From Clostridia bacterium (lineage in GTDB: Bacteria; Bacillota; Clostridia; Christensenellales; Aristaeellaceae): DNA of 35,846 nt. This document shows positions 14,170-23,759 of this stretch, one piece after another. The stretch covers positions 1 through 35,846 of the forward strand of contig JAFRFY010000001.1 of assembly GCA_017434085.1 (NCBI GenBank), read 5' to 3'. The position numbers and the translations under genes were made by a program. Each line of letters starts with the position of its first letter. Position 1 is the stretch's first letter. The notes below the pieces were generated by a model, which did no database searches, was not told the DNA's origin, and was given only the letters and a program-made list of their open reading frames with translations.

Positions 14170-15744
14170 ATGAGTTACCATTCGATACAATTCCTGGGCT
14201 TCGTGGGCGTCGTGCTGCTCGTCTACTATACGGTGGGCCGCAGGCGGCAGACCGCCGTCATCGCGCTTTCAAACCTGGCGTTTTACGCCATCGTCGGGCT
14301 GAAATCGCTGCCCTTCCTGCTCTCGACCGCGCTGGCCACATTCTTCGCGGCGAAGCGCATCGGCGGCATCTACCGCGAGACCGACGCCGTGATCAAGGCC
14401 GCCGAGCCCTCCGCGCGCAAGCAGCTGCGCGCCGAGGCCAAGGCCAGGGCGAAGAAGGCGCTTATAGCAGGCATGGTCGTCGCCATCGGCCTGCTGGCGG
14501 TCTGCAAGTACGCGGCCTTCGCGCTGGAGAACCTGAACGCGGCGCTGGGGCTCGCGCATCTGCCTCAGCTGCCGATCTTCCGGCTGCTGCTGCCGCTGGG
14601 CATCTCCTTCTACACCTTCATGGCCTTAAGCTACCTGCTGGACGTGTACTGGAAGCGCTACCCGGCGGAGGAATCGCCGCTTTCCTACTTCGCGTACCTG
14701 TCCTTCTTCCCCCACGTGGTGCAGGGGCCCATCGACCGCTACAACGACTTCAAGCGGCAGCTCGAGGGCGGCGTGGCGTTCAGCTACGAGAAACTGGCCT
14801 CCGGCGCGCAGCTGATGATGTGGGGCTTCTTCAAGAAGCTGGTCGTCGCCGACCGGCTGGGACTGTTCGTGGACGCGGCCTTCGGCCACTGGGGCCAGCG
14901 CAGAGGCTTCGTGCTGATCGCGGCGGTGGTCACCTACTCCATACAGATCTACGCGGACTTCTCCGGCTGCATCGACATCGTCACGGGCGTGGCCGAAATG
15001 ATGGGCATATCGCTCAAAAGGAACTTCAACCACCCCTACTTCTCCCGGAGCATGGGCGAATTCTGGCGGCGCTGGCACATCTCGCTGCAGGAGTGGTTCA
15101 AGGATTACATCTACTTTCCGGTGTCCACGTCGGCGTTTGTCAAGAACACCAAGCGCCGGTGGGCGAAGGCCGGAAAGACCCGGGCGGCGGAGCTCTTCGG
15201 CAGCTGCTTTCCGATACTGGTGGTGTGGCTGGTCAGCGGCATATGGCACGGCGCCGCGTGGAAATACGTGGTGTGGGGGCTGTTTCACGCCGCGCTGCTG
15301 ATCGGCAGCGCCATACTCGAGCCGGTGTTTAACGGCATGAACCGCCGGTTGAAGATCAATACGTCGCACTTCGCCTGGCGGGCCTGGCAGATGCTGCGCA
15401 CCTTCGCCCTGTGCTGCCTGGGCAGGGTGTTCTTCCGGGCCGACGACCTGCGCACCGCCTTCGGCATACTCCGCAGGATGGCGCGCCCCGGCATCGTGTG
15501 GGCCAAAGTGTTCAGGCCCTCGACCTACGGCATGACCATCGACCGGGCCATCGTGTCGATCGTCGCCGTCGCGGTGCTGATTGTGGTGGACGCGGTGCAG
15601 GAGCGCATCCCGATCCGCCAGACGCTTAATCGGCGCGGCATCCCCCTGCGGTGGGTCCTCGCCTACGGCTGCCTGTTTGCCATTATCATATTCGGCATGT
15701 ACGGGCACGGCTACGGCAGCGCATTTATCTACGAACGCTATTAA
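14170..15744 (+). CDS. MBOAT-family membrane O-acyltransferase, copy 2 (DltB/AlgI-like)
   Basis: This 524-aa polytopic protein is paralogous to copy 1 (MSYHSIQFLGFVG versus MRYQTILFLVFVLAV at the N-terminus). It keeps the MBOAT signature: SFYTFMALSYLLDVYWKRY, FPHVVQGPIDRYNDF, FSGCIDIVTGVAEMMG, FWRRWHISLQEWFKDYIYFP with H303, and GIWHGAAWKYVVWGLFHAALL with catalytic H360. The ribosome site AAGGGGA precedes the ATG by 5 nt. It should take acyl groups from the carrier protein encoded 11 bp downstream, to which it is tightly coupled, and hand them to an SGNH partner outside the membrane. Confidence 0.93.
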   Translation: MSYHSIQFLGFVGVVLLVYYTVGRRRQTAVIALSNLAFYAIVGLKSLPFLLSTALATFFAAKRIGGIYRETDAVIKAAEPSARKQLRAEAKARAKKALIAGMVVAIGLLAVCKYAAFALENLNAALGLAHLPQLPIFRLLLPLGISFYTFMALSYLLDVYWKRYPAEESPLSYFAYLSFFPHVVQGPIDRYNDFKRQLEGGVAFSYEKLASGAQLMMWGFFKKLVVADRLGLFVDAAFGHWGQRRGFVLIAAVVTYSIQIYADFSGCIDIVTGVAEMMGISLKRNFNHPYFSRSMGEFWRRWHISLQEWFKDYIYFPVSTSAFVKNTKRRWAKAGKTRAAELFGSCFPILVVWLVSGIWHGAAWKYVVWGLFHAALLIGSAILEPVFNGMNRRLKINTSHFAWRAWQMLRTFALCCLGRVFFRADDLRTAFGILRRMARPGIVWAKVFRPSTYGMTIDRAIVSIVAVAVLIVVDAVQERIPIRQTLNRRGIPLRWVLAYGCLFAIIIFGMYGHGYGSAFIYERY

Positions 15745-15755
15745 AGGAGGTTAAT

Positions 15756-15977
15756 ATGGAACAGATACTCGACATGCTCAAGCGCGAATTTCCCCTCATC
15801 GACTTCGACCGCGAGAAGCACCTCATGACCGACGGCATACTCGATTCCCTGGCGGTGGTGGGCATCATCGCCAACCTGGAGGAGATGTTCGACATCTCCG
15901 TCACGATGGAATACATCCAGCCCGAGAACTTTGAATCCGTCGAGGCCATGTGGGCCATGGTGGAGGAATTACAGTAA
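15756..15977 (+). CDS. Acyl/peptidyl carrier protein (DltC-like), 73 aa
   Basis: This small acidic four-helix carrier has the phosphopantetheine attachment motif at S31 (TDGILDSLAVVGIIANLE), of the DSL/DSM kind found in DltC and ACPs. The start ATG lies after a perfect AAAGGAGG. It should be loaded with an acyl or aminoacyl group by an AMP-forming ligase, most likely the one at 18757-20235, and donate it to the MBOAT proteins. No phosphopantetheinyl transferase gene is nearby, so loading must use one encoded elsewhere. Length and motif match DltC closely, but the acyl group is not determined. Confidence 0.9.
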   Translation: MEQILDMLKREFPLIDFDREKHLMTDGILDSLAVVGIIANLEEMFDISVTMEYIQPENFESVEAMWAMVEELQ

Positions 15978-15989
15978 TTGTTACTGCTC

Positions 15990-16131
15990 GGTCCGGCTCC
16001 GCGTTCCGGAAGGGCGATGAGGGCATCGCCCCTGCAATTACGCGCGTTCCGGAAGGGCGATGAGGGCATCGCCCCTGCAATTGCGCGATTTCCGCAGGGA
16101 CGATCCCCTGATCGCCCGCCGGATTGAACAG
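15990..16131. repeat. Three GC-rich palindrome units between carrier and importer genes
   Basis: Units lie at about 16012-16034, 16055-16077 and 16094-16119, the first two in near-perfect direct repeat (GGGCGATGAGGGCATCGCCC). The block ends with CCGGATTGAAC, resembling the inverted ends of the block at 14038-14140. It may dampen transcription from the carrier gene into the importer genes; no promoter is visible before 16163. Confidence 0.75.
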
Positions 16132-16162
16132 CTACAATAAGAACCATTAAGGAGGAATCATC

Positions 16163-17107
16163 ATGAAGAAGCTGCTGACTGTCCTGCTGATCACCGCCCT
16201 GCTCTGCGCCGTTCCGGCGCTCGCCGAGGGCGCGCACCTGACCATCGCTTACCAGTACGGCCTGGCCTACGCCCCCGTGGTGATGGCCATGACCGAGGGA
16301 TTCATCGAGAAGGCCTACGACGGCGACCTGGAGGTCGAGTGGGTGCAGATGAGCTCCGGCGCGGACATCAACACCGGCGTCATGTCCGGCTCCGTGGATG
16401 TGGGCTTCATGGGCGTGGGCCCGGCCCTCACCGGCATTTCCAAGAACGTCGGCTACAAGATCTTCACCAACCTGTCCGGCCAGGAGCACGGTTTGATGAG
16501 CAACGACGACAGCATCAACACGCTGGAGGACATCGTGGGCAGCGAGCATCAGGTCGCTCTGGTGAACATCGGCTCCATTCAGCACATCATACTGGCCAAG
16601 TGCTTAAGCGACAACGGCTACGACGCCCACGCGCTCGACGCCAACCTGGTCGCCATGAAGCACCCCGACGGCATGAACGCCCTCGTGACCGGCAGCCTGC
16701 CGCTGCACCTGACCACCAACCCCTACATCTTCCGCGAGCGTGAGACCGAGGGGCTGCACGAGATCGAGGCGCTGAAGGCTGCCTGGCCTAAGGAGAACTC
16801 CTTCATCGTGGGCGTCGCCGCCATCGACCTGCACGACAACAGGCCCGAGCTGTACAAGGCGCTGTGCGACGGCATGAACGCGGCCATCGAATACGTCAAC
16901 GGCAACCTCGAGGCCACCGCGGCGGTGACCAGCCAGTACGACGGCAACTCCGTGGAGGACGAGATCCGCTACCTCGGCATGGGCAGCTATTCCTCCGAGA
17001 CCCAGGGCATCGGGGACATGGCCCGCTTCATGTTCGACAACGCCTTCATCGAGGCCGATCCGGGCGATTACAGCAACCTGGTGTTCGACAACGTGAAGGG
17101 GAACTAA
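16163..17107 (+). CDS. NitT/TauT-type ABC transporter substrate-binding protein
   Basis: This 314-aa exported protein has a signal peptide at 1-21 (cleavage near VPALA-EG) and no lipobox Cys, which is unusual for a Gram-positive binding protein. The mature part has the SsuA/TauA/NMT1-like layout: LTIAYQYGLAYAPVVMAMTEGFIEKAY, then SSGADINTGVMSGSVDVGFMGVGPALTGI, and the inter-lobe segment NIGSIQHIILAKCL. This family binds small organic molecules such as sulfonates, nitrate, thiamine precursors or aromatic acids; the ligand here cannot be told from sequence. AAGGAGG lies 7 nt before the ATG. Its place between the carrier protein and the acyl ligase suggests that it captures the acid that the ligase activates, which is inference. 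Confidence 0.9.
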   Translation: MKKLLTVLLITALLCAVPALAEGAHLTIAYQYGLAYAPVVMAMTEGFIEKAYDGDLEVEWVQMSSGADINTGVMSGSVDVGFMGVGPALTGISKNVGYKIFTNLSGQEHGLMSNDDSINTLEDIVGSEHQVALVNIGSIQHIILAKCLSDNGYDAHALDANLVAMKHPDGMNALVTGSLPLHLTTNPYIFRERETEGLHEIEALKAAWPKENSFIVGVAAIDLHDNRPELYKALCDGMNAAIEYVNGNLEATAAVTSQYDGNSVEDEIRYLGMGSYSSETQGIGDMARFMFDNAFIEADPGDYSNLVFDNVKGN

Positions 17108-17118
17108 TACAGGCATCC

Positions 17119-17142
17119 GCGGACGGCCTGCCGGCCGTCCGC
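17119..17142 (+). terminator. Intercistronic hairpin after the binding-protein gene
   Basis: A 10-bp perfect GC stem (GCGGACGGCC/GGCCGTCCGC) with a 4-nt loop, followed by GTTTCGC. It has only a weak U-run, so I read it as a partial terminator or 3' stabiliser that keeps binding-protein mRNA in excess over the permease. Confidence 0.6.
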
Positions 17143-17171
17143 GTTTCGCATATTCACTTTGGAGGCTTTGA

Positions 17172-17974
17172 ATGACGAAGAAGACGCCCGTAAAGGGCAT
17201 TGTGGAGAAGCTGGTCTTTGTGGCCGTGGTGCTCGCGGCGTGGGAGATCGCCGCGCGGGCCCACGTGTTCGGCGCGCGCTCGGAGATCATCTTCCCCCGG
17301 CTGGAGACCATCGCCCAGGCGTTTGTGAAGAACTTCGTGATGGGCTACGCGGGGGTCTCCCTGTGGGTCTACCTGCTCAACTCCATGAAGCTGCTTTTGG
17401 AGGGCATGACCATAGGCATACTGCTGGCCTTCGTGTTCTCCGGGCTGTGCATGGTCAGCCACGGGTTTCACAACGTATACAGCCTGGTGGTGGCCGTGGC
17501 CGACCTGCTGCCGGGCGTGGCGCTTTTGCCGGTGGTGATCATCATATTCGGCGTGAACCCGGGGGTGATCGTGTTCCTGGTGGTGCACTCGGTCATCTGG
17601 CCCATGTCCCGCAACCTGATCGACGGCTTCAAGTCCGTGCCCAAGCTCTACGTGGAGGCGGGCAGGAACCTGGGGCTCAGCGGGGCCGGCATGCTGTTTG
17701 ACATCTACTTCCCCGCCGCCATGTCCTACATACTCTCCGGCCTCAAGGTGGGCTGGGCCAGGGCGTGGCGCGGGCTGATCAGCGCGGAGATGATATTCGG
17801 CATCGCCGCCGCGCCGGGCATCGGCATGTACATCAATCAGATGCGCACCAACATGAACAACGCCGAGATGTACGCCACGCTGGTGGTGATCATCATCATC
17901 GGCCTGGTGGTGCAGTACGGCATACTCAATCCCATCGAAAAGCATACCGTAGTCAAATGGGGGATGCGCAAGCT

Positions 17975-17978
<4 letters not shown>
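17172..17978 (+). CDS. NitT/TauT-type ABC transporter permease
   Basis: This 268-aa membrane permease has about six hydrophobic segments and the cytoplasmic EAA loop EAGRNLGLSGAGMLFDIYFPAA (in two stretches, about residues 157-178) that docks on the ATPase. The ribosome site GGAGG is 6 nt before the ATG. It overlaps the ATPase gene by 4 bp (ATGA), a classic coupling. It forms the channel of the importer together with the genes on either side. Confidence 0.93.
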
Positions 17979-18742
<764 letters not shown>

Positions 18743-18756
18743 AGGAGCTCAACGCC

Positions 18757-20235
18757 ATGTTCGATTCCATCGTTGAGGCGGTATTCCGCCACGCGGAACA
18801 ATCCCCCGACCGGCTGTGCCTCGCGGACGACAATGGCCGGATCACCTACCGCGCCTACGCGCAGAAGATCGCCCGGCTGGCCGGAGCCTTCGCCCGGGAG
18901 GGCGTCGCCCCGGGGGACCGGGTGGTGGTCGAGGCCTGCCAGACCATCGACTACCTGGCGGCGGAGCTGGCGCTGCAGCGCATCGGCGCGATATTCGTGC
19001 CGCTGGAGCACAACTGCGTCCCCGGCAAGATCGACGCCATCGCGGACAGGGTGCAGGCTGTCGCAATCATCGCCTGCCGTCCCGGCGACGGCGCGCGGCG
19101 CTGGTGCTACGAGGACCTGGCCCGCATGGAAAGCGAAGCGGCGCCCTTTGAATCGGAGACCTGGCCCGGGCGCGCCGACGTCGGCGAGATACTGTTCTCC
19201 ACCGGCACCACCGGCCGGGAGAAGGGCATCGTGCTGACCCACGGCAACGACATCGCGCTGGCGGAGAACGTCATCCACGGCGTGGAGATGGCAGCGGACA
19301 ACGTGGAGATGATCCCCTCGCCGATGAACCACTCCCACGGCCTGCGCCGCTACTACGGCGACATGGTCAACGGCTCCAGCGTCGTGGTGCTGGGCAGCGC
19401 CATGAACATGAAGCAGTTCTTCAAAAACATGGACGAGTACAATGTGAACGCCCTGGACCTGGTGCCCGCGGCGCTCACCGCCGTGCTGAAGCTCTCCCGG
19501 GGCAGGCTTAAGGACTACGCGGACCGCATCCGCTACATACAGTTCGGGGCCGCGCCCATGCCCGAGGCGGACCGCCGGGAGATCTGCCGCCTGCTGCCCC
19601 ACAGCCGCCTGTACAACTTCTACGGCTCCACGGAGAGCGGCTGCGTGGCGCTTTACAACTTCAACCGCCCAGACGCCAAGCCCAACTGCATCGGCAAGCC
19701 CGCGTGCAACGCCCGCCTGTTCTTCGTGGACGACGACCGCCGGGAGATCGAGACCTCCGCCGAGCGTGCCGGGCTGCTGGCCTCCGCCGGGAGCATGAAC
19801 ATGCTGGGCTACTGGCAGGATGACGAGGAGACCGCCCGCGCCATGGCGAACGGCGCGATCTACTCCAACGACGAGGCCTACCTGGACGCGGACGGCGACA
19901 TCATACTGCTGGGGCGGCGGGGCTATGTGATCAACGTCGGGGGCAGCAAGGTCGCCCCGGAGGAGATCGAGGACGCCGCCATGGGCTTCGAGGGCGTCGC
20001 CGACTGCGCCGCGGTGCCGGTCAGCGATCCCCACCGGGGCGATGTGCCCAAGCTGTACGTCCAGTCCAAGCCCGGGTGCGCCGTGGATTTCGCCGCCCTG
20101 CGCGCGTTCCTGGCCGGTCGGCTGGAGGCCTATAAGGTCCCGGCGCTCATCGAGGCCATCGACCGCATCCCCCGCACCTACAACGGCAAGCTGCTCCGTA
20201 GGGAACTGATGGGCGACGGCGCGAAGAAGGCGTGA
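18757..20235 (+). CDS. AMP-forming acyl ligase / adenylation enzyme (DltA-like role)
   Basis: This 492-aa ANL-superfamily enzyme should activate a carboxylic acid with ATP and load it on a thiol. The motifs are P-loop STGTTGREKG (148-157), YGSTES (289-294), SND at 370-372 in place of the usual TGD (the Asp is kept), GRRGYVINVGGSKVAPEEIE hinge region (387-406), and catalytic lysine K478 in YNGKLLRRE. The substrate pocket region (MNHSHGLRRYYGDMV, 190-204) is not one I recognise for D-alanine, and the body looks as much like an acyl-CoA ligase as DltA. By genomic context the acceptor is the carrier protein S31, giving a DltA-DltC-like pair separated by the importer genes. Followed by a strong hairpin terminator. 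Confidence 0.9.
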   Translation: MFDSIVEAVFRHAEQSPDRLCLADDNGRITYRAYAQKIARLAGAFAREGVAPGDRVVVEACQTIDYLAAELALQRIGAIFVPLEHNCVPGKIDAIADRVQAVAIIACRPGDGARRWCYEDLARMESEAAPFESETWPGRADVGEILFSTGTTGREKGIVLTHGNDIALAENVIHGVEMAADNVEMIPSPMNHSHGLRRYYGDMVNGSSVVVLGSAMNMKQFFKNMDEYNVNALDLVPAALTAVLKLSRGRLKDYADRIRYIQFGAAPMPEADRREICRLLPHSRLYNFYGSTESGCVALYNFNRPDAKPNCIGKPACNARLFFVDDDRREIETSAERAGLLASAGSMNMLGYWQDDEETARAMANGAIYSNDEAYLDADGDIILLGRRGYVINVGGSKVAPEEIEDAAMGFEGVADCAAVPVSDPHRGDVPKLYVQSKPGCAVDFAALRAFLAGRLEAYKVPALIEAIDRIPRTYNGKLLRRELMGDGAKKA

Positions 20236-20257
20236 TCGGAAGCCGTATCCATACAAT

Positions 20258-20292
20258 CCGGCCCGCTGAGGGGAATCCCCTCAGCGGGCCGG
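20258..20292. terminator. Bidirectional hairpin between convergent genes
   Basis: A perfect 16-bp stem with a 3-nt loop (CCGGCCCGCTGAGGGG / CCCCTCAGCGGGCCGG), followed on the plus strand by ACTGTTTGT. It closes the acylation-importer-ligase operon and lies 8 bp from the end of the convergent HAD gene. Confidence 0.75.
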
Positions 20293-20300
20293 ACTGTTTG

Positions 20301-20915
20301 TCATGATATGATCTCCACGAGGTCGTCAACGCGATACCTGGCGCAGGTCTCCGCCACCAGGCGGTCGGGATCCACCAGTATGCCGTCCACGCCGGCGTCC
20401 CGGGCGCAGCGCATGTCGATCTCCCGGTCCCCCACCATCACGGCGTCGGCGGGGTCGATGCCCCGGTGCGCCAGTATGTAGCGTATCGCGCCGGGGTCGG
20501 GCTTCATGGCGAAGCCGGGGTCGTCCGGCGTCACCCAGCCGTCGAAGTAGCGGTCCAGCCCGAACTGCCTCAAAAACCGGACCGACATCTTGTGGTTGGA
20601 GTGGGTGTACAGCGTGTGCCGCGCCCCGCCCTCGCAAAGCGCCCGGAGCACCGCCTCCGCGTGGGGAAACGGCACGATGGGCGGGGGGAAGGCGTCGTCG
20701 GCGCGGAGCCTGTGGAACATCGCAAGCTGCGCTTCCGACAGCCCCACCCGTTGAAACGCCCGCGCGAAGCTGTGGCGGATGGCGCGGCTGACCTCGTCGT
20801 AGGTAACCTCCGCGCCGTAGTGCCGCGCCGTGACGTACAGCGCCCGGGTGCTGTGGGGGTAGCTGTCGAACAGTGTGCCGTCGAAGTCCCAGATGTAATT
20901 ATCGTATCTGCGCAT
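20301..20915 (-). CDS. HAD-superfamily phosphatase (phosphoglycolate phosphatase-like)
   Basis: This 204-aa protein starts at the ATG of MRRYDNYIWDFDGTLFDS; the frame is open further upstream, but that part is encoded by heptamer repeats and is not protein. HAD motif I is DFDGT (D10, D12), the cap helices follow, motif II is in YTHSNHK, motif III is the Lys of MKPDP and motif IV is GDREID, so it should be an active phosphatase or phosphoglucomutase-type enzyme on small sugar phosphates. AAAGGA lies 12 nt before the ATG. No convincing promoter is visible in the repeat-filled upstream region. Confidence 0.9.
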   Translation of the reverse strand: MRRYDNYIWDFDGTLFDSYPHSTRALYVTARHYGAEVTYDEVSRAIRHSFARAFQRVGLSEAQLAMFHRLRADDAFPPPIVPFPHAEAVLRALCEGGARHTLYTHSNHKMSVRFLRQFGLDRYFDGWVTPDDPGFAMKPDPGAIRYILAHRGIDPADAVMVGDREIDMRCARDAGVDGILVDPDRLVAETCARYRVDDLVEIIS

Positions 20916-20952
20916 GTGATTGTTCAGTCCTTTGATGGACGGGAATATATCA

Positions 20953-21084
20953 AGGGAGTAGGCAGTAGGGAGTAGGCAGTAGGGGAAGAACGGCGAAACC
21001 TCATATTTCTGGTATAATCTGAGAGCAAACGAAATGGTTTCCGCCAACATTCCCTACTCCCTACTGCCTACTCCCTACTCCCTA
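20953..21084. repeat. Inverted pair of heptanucleotide tracts H3 and H4 flanking 66 bp
   Basis: H3 (20953-20985, units GGGAGTA/GGCAGTA) and H4 (21051-21084, units TCCCTAC/TGCCTAC) are inverted copies and could form a stem of about 32 bp. The 65-bp spacer contains TGGTATAAT on the plus strand with no -35 box. H4 begins 4 bp beyond the stop codon of the SH3b-protein gene. Confidence 0.85.
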
Positions 21085-21088
21085 AATA

Positions 21089-22315
21089 TCACTCCAACGT
21101 GGTCGAAGCCGCCTTCTTGATCGCGGCCTGGTGCAGCGCGCACACCCGGTTGCCGCCGTGGGTGCGGCTGTTGGTGAAGTGGATGCAGTGGTGGCCGTTG
21201 AAGTCGTTGTCGGTGATGGACCCGCCGCCGTGGGGCATGCCGTTCATGGAGGCGGCGTAGTTATTGCCGTCAATGGTCACGAAGATCGCCCGGCGCGCCC
21301 AGCTCCAGGTGCCGCCGTAGGCCTCCTTCATCGCGGCGGTGTCCTTGGCGGTCACGGGCTGCACGTCGGCGTGGTTGGTGCCGCCCCGGCGCTGCTCCCT
21401 CCAGGCGAGGCCGGTGTCCACGTCGGTGACGGTGGCGGTGGCGCCGCGGGGGAACAGCTTCTGGATGTTGCTGTCCCACCAGTCCATCTCCCTGGCGGTG
21501 CCCTTGGCCGGGGTCGCGGCGGAACGGGAGGACGTCTCCGCGGCTTCCGCCTGCGCCGACGCTGCGGACGTATTCGCCTTTTTAAGCGACAAATCGCCCT
21601 TCTTCATATAGCCCTTTTTGCCGCCCACGCTGATCTTGCACACGTCGTCCTTCACCGCCAGCACGGTGACCTGGGCGTTCCTGGACAGCTTGCCCACGCC
21701 CTTGCCCTTGGCGTTGTACACCTTCGCGCTCTCGGACGCCACGTAGGCGGTCTTGAGCGTCGCCTGGGCCGCCTCCCGGGTCCCCTGGGCGCGGGACGCC
21801 GCGGCGGCCTTTACGGGCTTCGCGGACAGGTCGCAGCGCTTCATATAGCCGGTCTTGCCGTTTGCGCTGATCTTGCAGATGTCGTCCTTCACGGCGGTCA
21901 CGGTGACCTGCGCGTTCAGCGACAGCTTGCCCACGCCCTTGCCCTTGGCGTTGTACACCTTCGCGCTCTCGGACGCCACGTAGGCGGTCTTGTTCATCGG
22001 CGTAAAGTCGGCGGCATTGCCACTGGCATTGCCACTGGCCTCCGCGGAAGCGGCGGCGACCTTCGCCAGGTCGGATTTCTTCATGTAGCCGGTCTTTCCT
22101 TTATAGCTGATCCGGCACACCTTGCCCTTTCGGCCGGTCAGCGTGAGCACGGTGTTCTGAGGCAGCGTCGCCACCGCCTCGCCGCTGGCGTCGTAGACCA
22201 CCGCGCCGCCGCCCTTGACCCGGACGGAACAGCGCTCCGCCCCCGCCGACGACACGAGCGCCGTCAGCAGCATACAGGCGAGCATTGCGGTGATCATACG
22301 TTTCATTGCGGACAT
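21089..22315 (-). CDS. Secreted three-SH3b protein with HADVQP / CIH C-terminal domain (paralog 2)
   Basis: This 408-aa protein starts at ATG 22315 (GGAGG 8 nt upstream; the ATG at 22336 precedes that site). A signal peptide (1-26, SSAGA-E) is followed by three bacterial SH3 domains at about 28-85, 109-166 and 188-245. The last two are nearly identical, also in DNA, and thus a recent internal duplication; a low-complexity Ala/Ser linker (246-273) follows. The C-terminal domain (275-408) is shared with 7288-7875 and 28397-29089: HADVQP (315-320), MPHGG (360-364), GHHC377IHF, SRTHG (383-387) and LHQAAIK. SH3b domains usually bind peptidoglycan, so a wall-acting enzyme or binding protein is likely; the catalytic nature of the C-terminal domain is inference. 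Confidence 0.88.
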   Translation of the reverse strand: MSAMKRMITAMLACMLLTALVSSAGAERCSVRVKGGGAVVYDASGEAVATLPQNTVLTLTGRKGKVCRISYKGKTGYMKKSDLAKVAAASAEASGNASGNAADFTPMNKTAYVASESAKVYNAKGKGVGKLSLNAQVTVTAVKDDICKISANGKTGYMKRCDLSAKPVKAAAASRAQGTREAAQATLKTAYVASESAKVYNAKGKGVGKLSRNAQVTVLAVKDDVCKISVGGKKGYMKKGDLSLKKANTSAASAQAEAAETSSRSAATPAKGTAREMDWWDSNIQKLFPRGATATVTDVDTGLAWREQRRGGTNHADVQPVTAKDTAAMKEAYGGTWSWARRAIFVTIDGNNYAASMNGMPHGGGSITDNDFNGHHCIHFTNSRTHGGNRVCALHQAAIKKAASTTLE

Positions 22316-22346
22316 ATCGTTTGCCTCCAAGTTCATGATTGGCTCT

Positions 22347-22375
22347 ATTATATTACAAAATTATTTCAAAATCAA
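22347..22375 (-). promoter_or_regulatory. Promoter of the three-SH3b gene, shared motif with 28315-28343
   Basis: TTGATT (22370-22375), 17 nt, TATAAT (22347-22352) on the minus strand. The spacer plus -10 is identical at 21 of 23 positions to the region before the paralog at 28397 (TTGAAAT, two variable bases, TTTTGTAA, TATAAT). Confidence 0.75.
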
Positions 22376-22476
22376 GACTCCGTCGTCAAATTTACGCCCA
22401 TTTTCATGTCAATTTTGCGTTATTCTGTAACAACCGATCATGTTAACAGTAAAACAACCATCTGTCGATGAATCGA

Positions 22477-22485
22477 TGGTATAAT
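22477..22485 (+). promoter_or_regulatory. Extended -10 promoter of the first NAGPA cassette
   Basis: TGGTATAAT at 22477-22485 without a recognisable -35 box. The leader contains a small hairpin (CCCCTTCGCGGGCGAAGG, about 22526-22543) immediately before the ribosome site, which overlaps its 3' arm (GAAGGAA) and could limit translation. Confidence 0.6.
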
Positions 22486-22551
22486 AATTCCGTATGTCAC
22501 GACAGATGCCTATATAAAGGAAGAGCCCCTTCGCGGGCGAAGGAAATACCG

Positions 22552-23748
22552 ATGCAGGAGAGCAACAAGAGGCCCGCGCCGGCAAAGCGGACGGCCCCGG
22601 CGCAGAGGCGCGGCGCGACGGCGGGCCCCGCCAGGAGGAAGCCGAAGGCCGCCGCCCGGCCCATGAACCGCGCCGAGCAGCGCGCGGCCCGGGCGCGGCT
22701 GGCGAAGAAGAAAAAGCTCAAGACGATACTGTGGCGCGTCGGGCTGTCGGTTTTGACGGCGGTCGCACTGATCCTCGTGGCGGCGCTGGGCGCGGGGCAC
22801 GTGGCCTTCAAGGGGCCGTCGCGCTCGCTGGGCGACCTTCTGACGGTGTCGATGCTGGAGACCAGCGCCCTCAAGTTCGTGCCCCGGCTGTACTACAGCG
22901 AGGCCGAGGTGGCCGAGATCGTCGCCCGCAACGAGGTGGGCGCGCTGGACAACGAGACCGACACGGACATGATCGTCATCGCCGGACCCACGCCGGAGCC
23001 CGGCAGCGAGGCCGCGCTGCGCGCCACGCCCAAGCCGACGAACCTGCTGTTCTCCGAGGACGGCATCGAGATCTTCGACGTGCAGGGCGCGACCTACAAC
23101 GGCTGGATGATGGTGGTGCAGGATCCCTCGCGGGTGATCACCGGCGTGTGCCGCGAAAACTTCTCCTCCAAGCCCGGCATGGAGCTCTACGAGATCGCCC
23201 AGCGCTACGACGCCGTGGCCGCGGTCAACGGCGGCGGCTTCTCCGACAGCGGCGGCGTGGGCAACGGCGGCAAGCCCATCGGGCTTGTGATCTCCGAGGG
23301 CAAGCTGCTCAACAAGTCCACCTCCGACCAGGACCACAACACCGTGGTGGGCTTCAACAGGGATAACAAGCTGATCATCGGCAAGATGACCTCCGCCGAG
23401 GCCGAGAAGAAGGGCCTGCGGGACGCGCTGTCCTTCGGCCCGGCGCTGGTGGTCAACGGCAAGGGCGCGGAGGTCCGGGGCGCCAGCTCCGGCCTGAACC
23501 CCCGCACCGCCATCGGCCAGCGCGCCGACGGCGCGGTGCTGATGCTGGTCATCGACGGCCGGCAGGCCTCCAGCCTGGGCGCGACCTACGCCGACCTCAT
23601 CAGCGTGCTGCTGGAGTACGGCGCGGTCAACGCCTGCAACCTGGACGGCGGCTCCTCGTCGCTGATGTACTATAAGGGCGAATACCTGAACCGCGGCGTC
23701 ATACTGACGGGATCGAGGAAGATGCCCACGGGGTTCGTGGTACGATGA
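22552..23748 (+). CDS. Membrane-anchored NAGPA (phosphodiester glycosidase) domain protein, copy 1
   Basis: This 398-aa protein starts at ATG 22552 after GAAGGAAA; codons further upstream lie in the leader. The N-terminus is very basic and proline/alanine-rich (1-56), followed by one transmembrane helix (about 58-82) and an extracytoplasmic NAGPA/DUF2233 (PF09992) domain. Visible motifs are VAAVNGGGFSDSGGVGNGGKPIGLVIS, GFNRDNKLIIGKM, LNPRTAIGQRADGAVLMLVIDGR, and the metal/substrate motif NLDGGSSSLMYY near the C-terminus, each in short stretches. The family cleaves or binds sugar-1-phosphodiesters and is common beside exopolysaccharide or wall genes. The next gene overlaps or lies 11 bp away, and the pair recurs at 25435-27761. 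Confidence 0.9.
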   Translation: MQESNKRPAPAKRTAPAQRRGATAGPARRKPKAAARPMNRAEQRAARARLAKKKKLKTILWRVGLSVLTAVALILVAALGAGHVAFKGPSRSLGDLLTVSMLETSALKFVPRLYYSEAEVAEIVARNEVGALDNETDTDMIVIAGPTPEPGSEAALRATPKPTNLLFSEDGIEIFDVQGATYNGWMMVVQDPSRVITGVCRENFSSKPGMELYEIAQRYDAVAAVNGGGFSDSGGVGNGGKPIGLVISEGKLLNKSTSDQDHNTVVGFNRDNKLIIGKMTSAEAEKKGLRDALSFGPALVVNGKGAEVRGASSGLNPRTAIGQRADGAVLMLVIDGRQASSLGATYADLISVLLEYGAVNACNLDGGSSSLMYYKGEYLNRGVILTGSRKMPTGFVVR

Positions 23749-23759
23749 GTGAGGTTCAC

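Noticed and set aside
20986..21050. TGGTATAAT at about 21010-21018 on the plus strand as a promoter
   Set aside because: No -35 box is present, and transcription would run antisense into the SH3b gene. Kept only as a note.
20916..21050. Upstream extension of the HAD phosphatase
   Set aside because: The extra residues are encoded by heptamer repeat tract H3, and motif I starts only 8 residues after the chosen ATG, as normal for the family.
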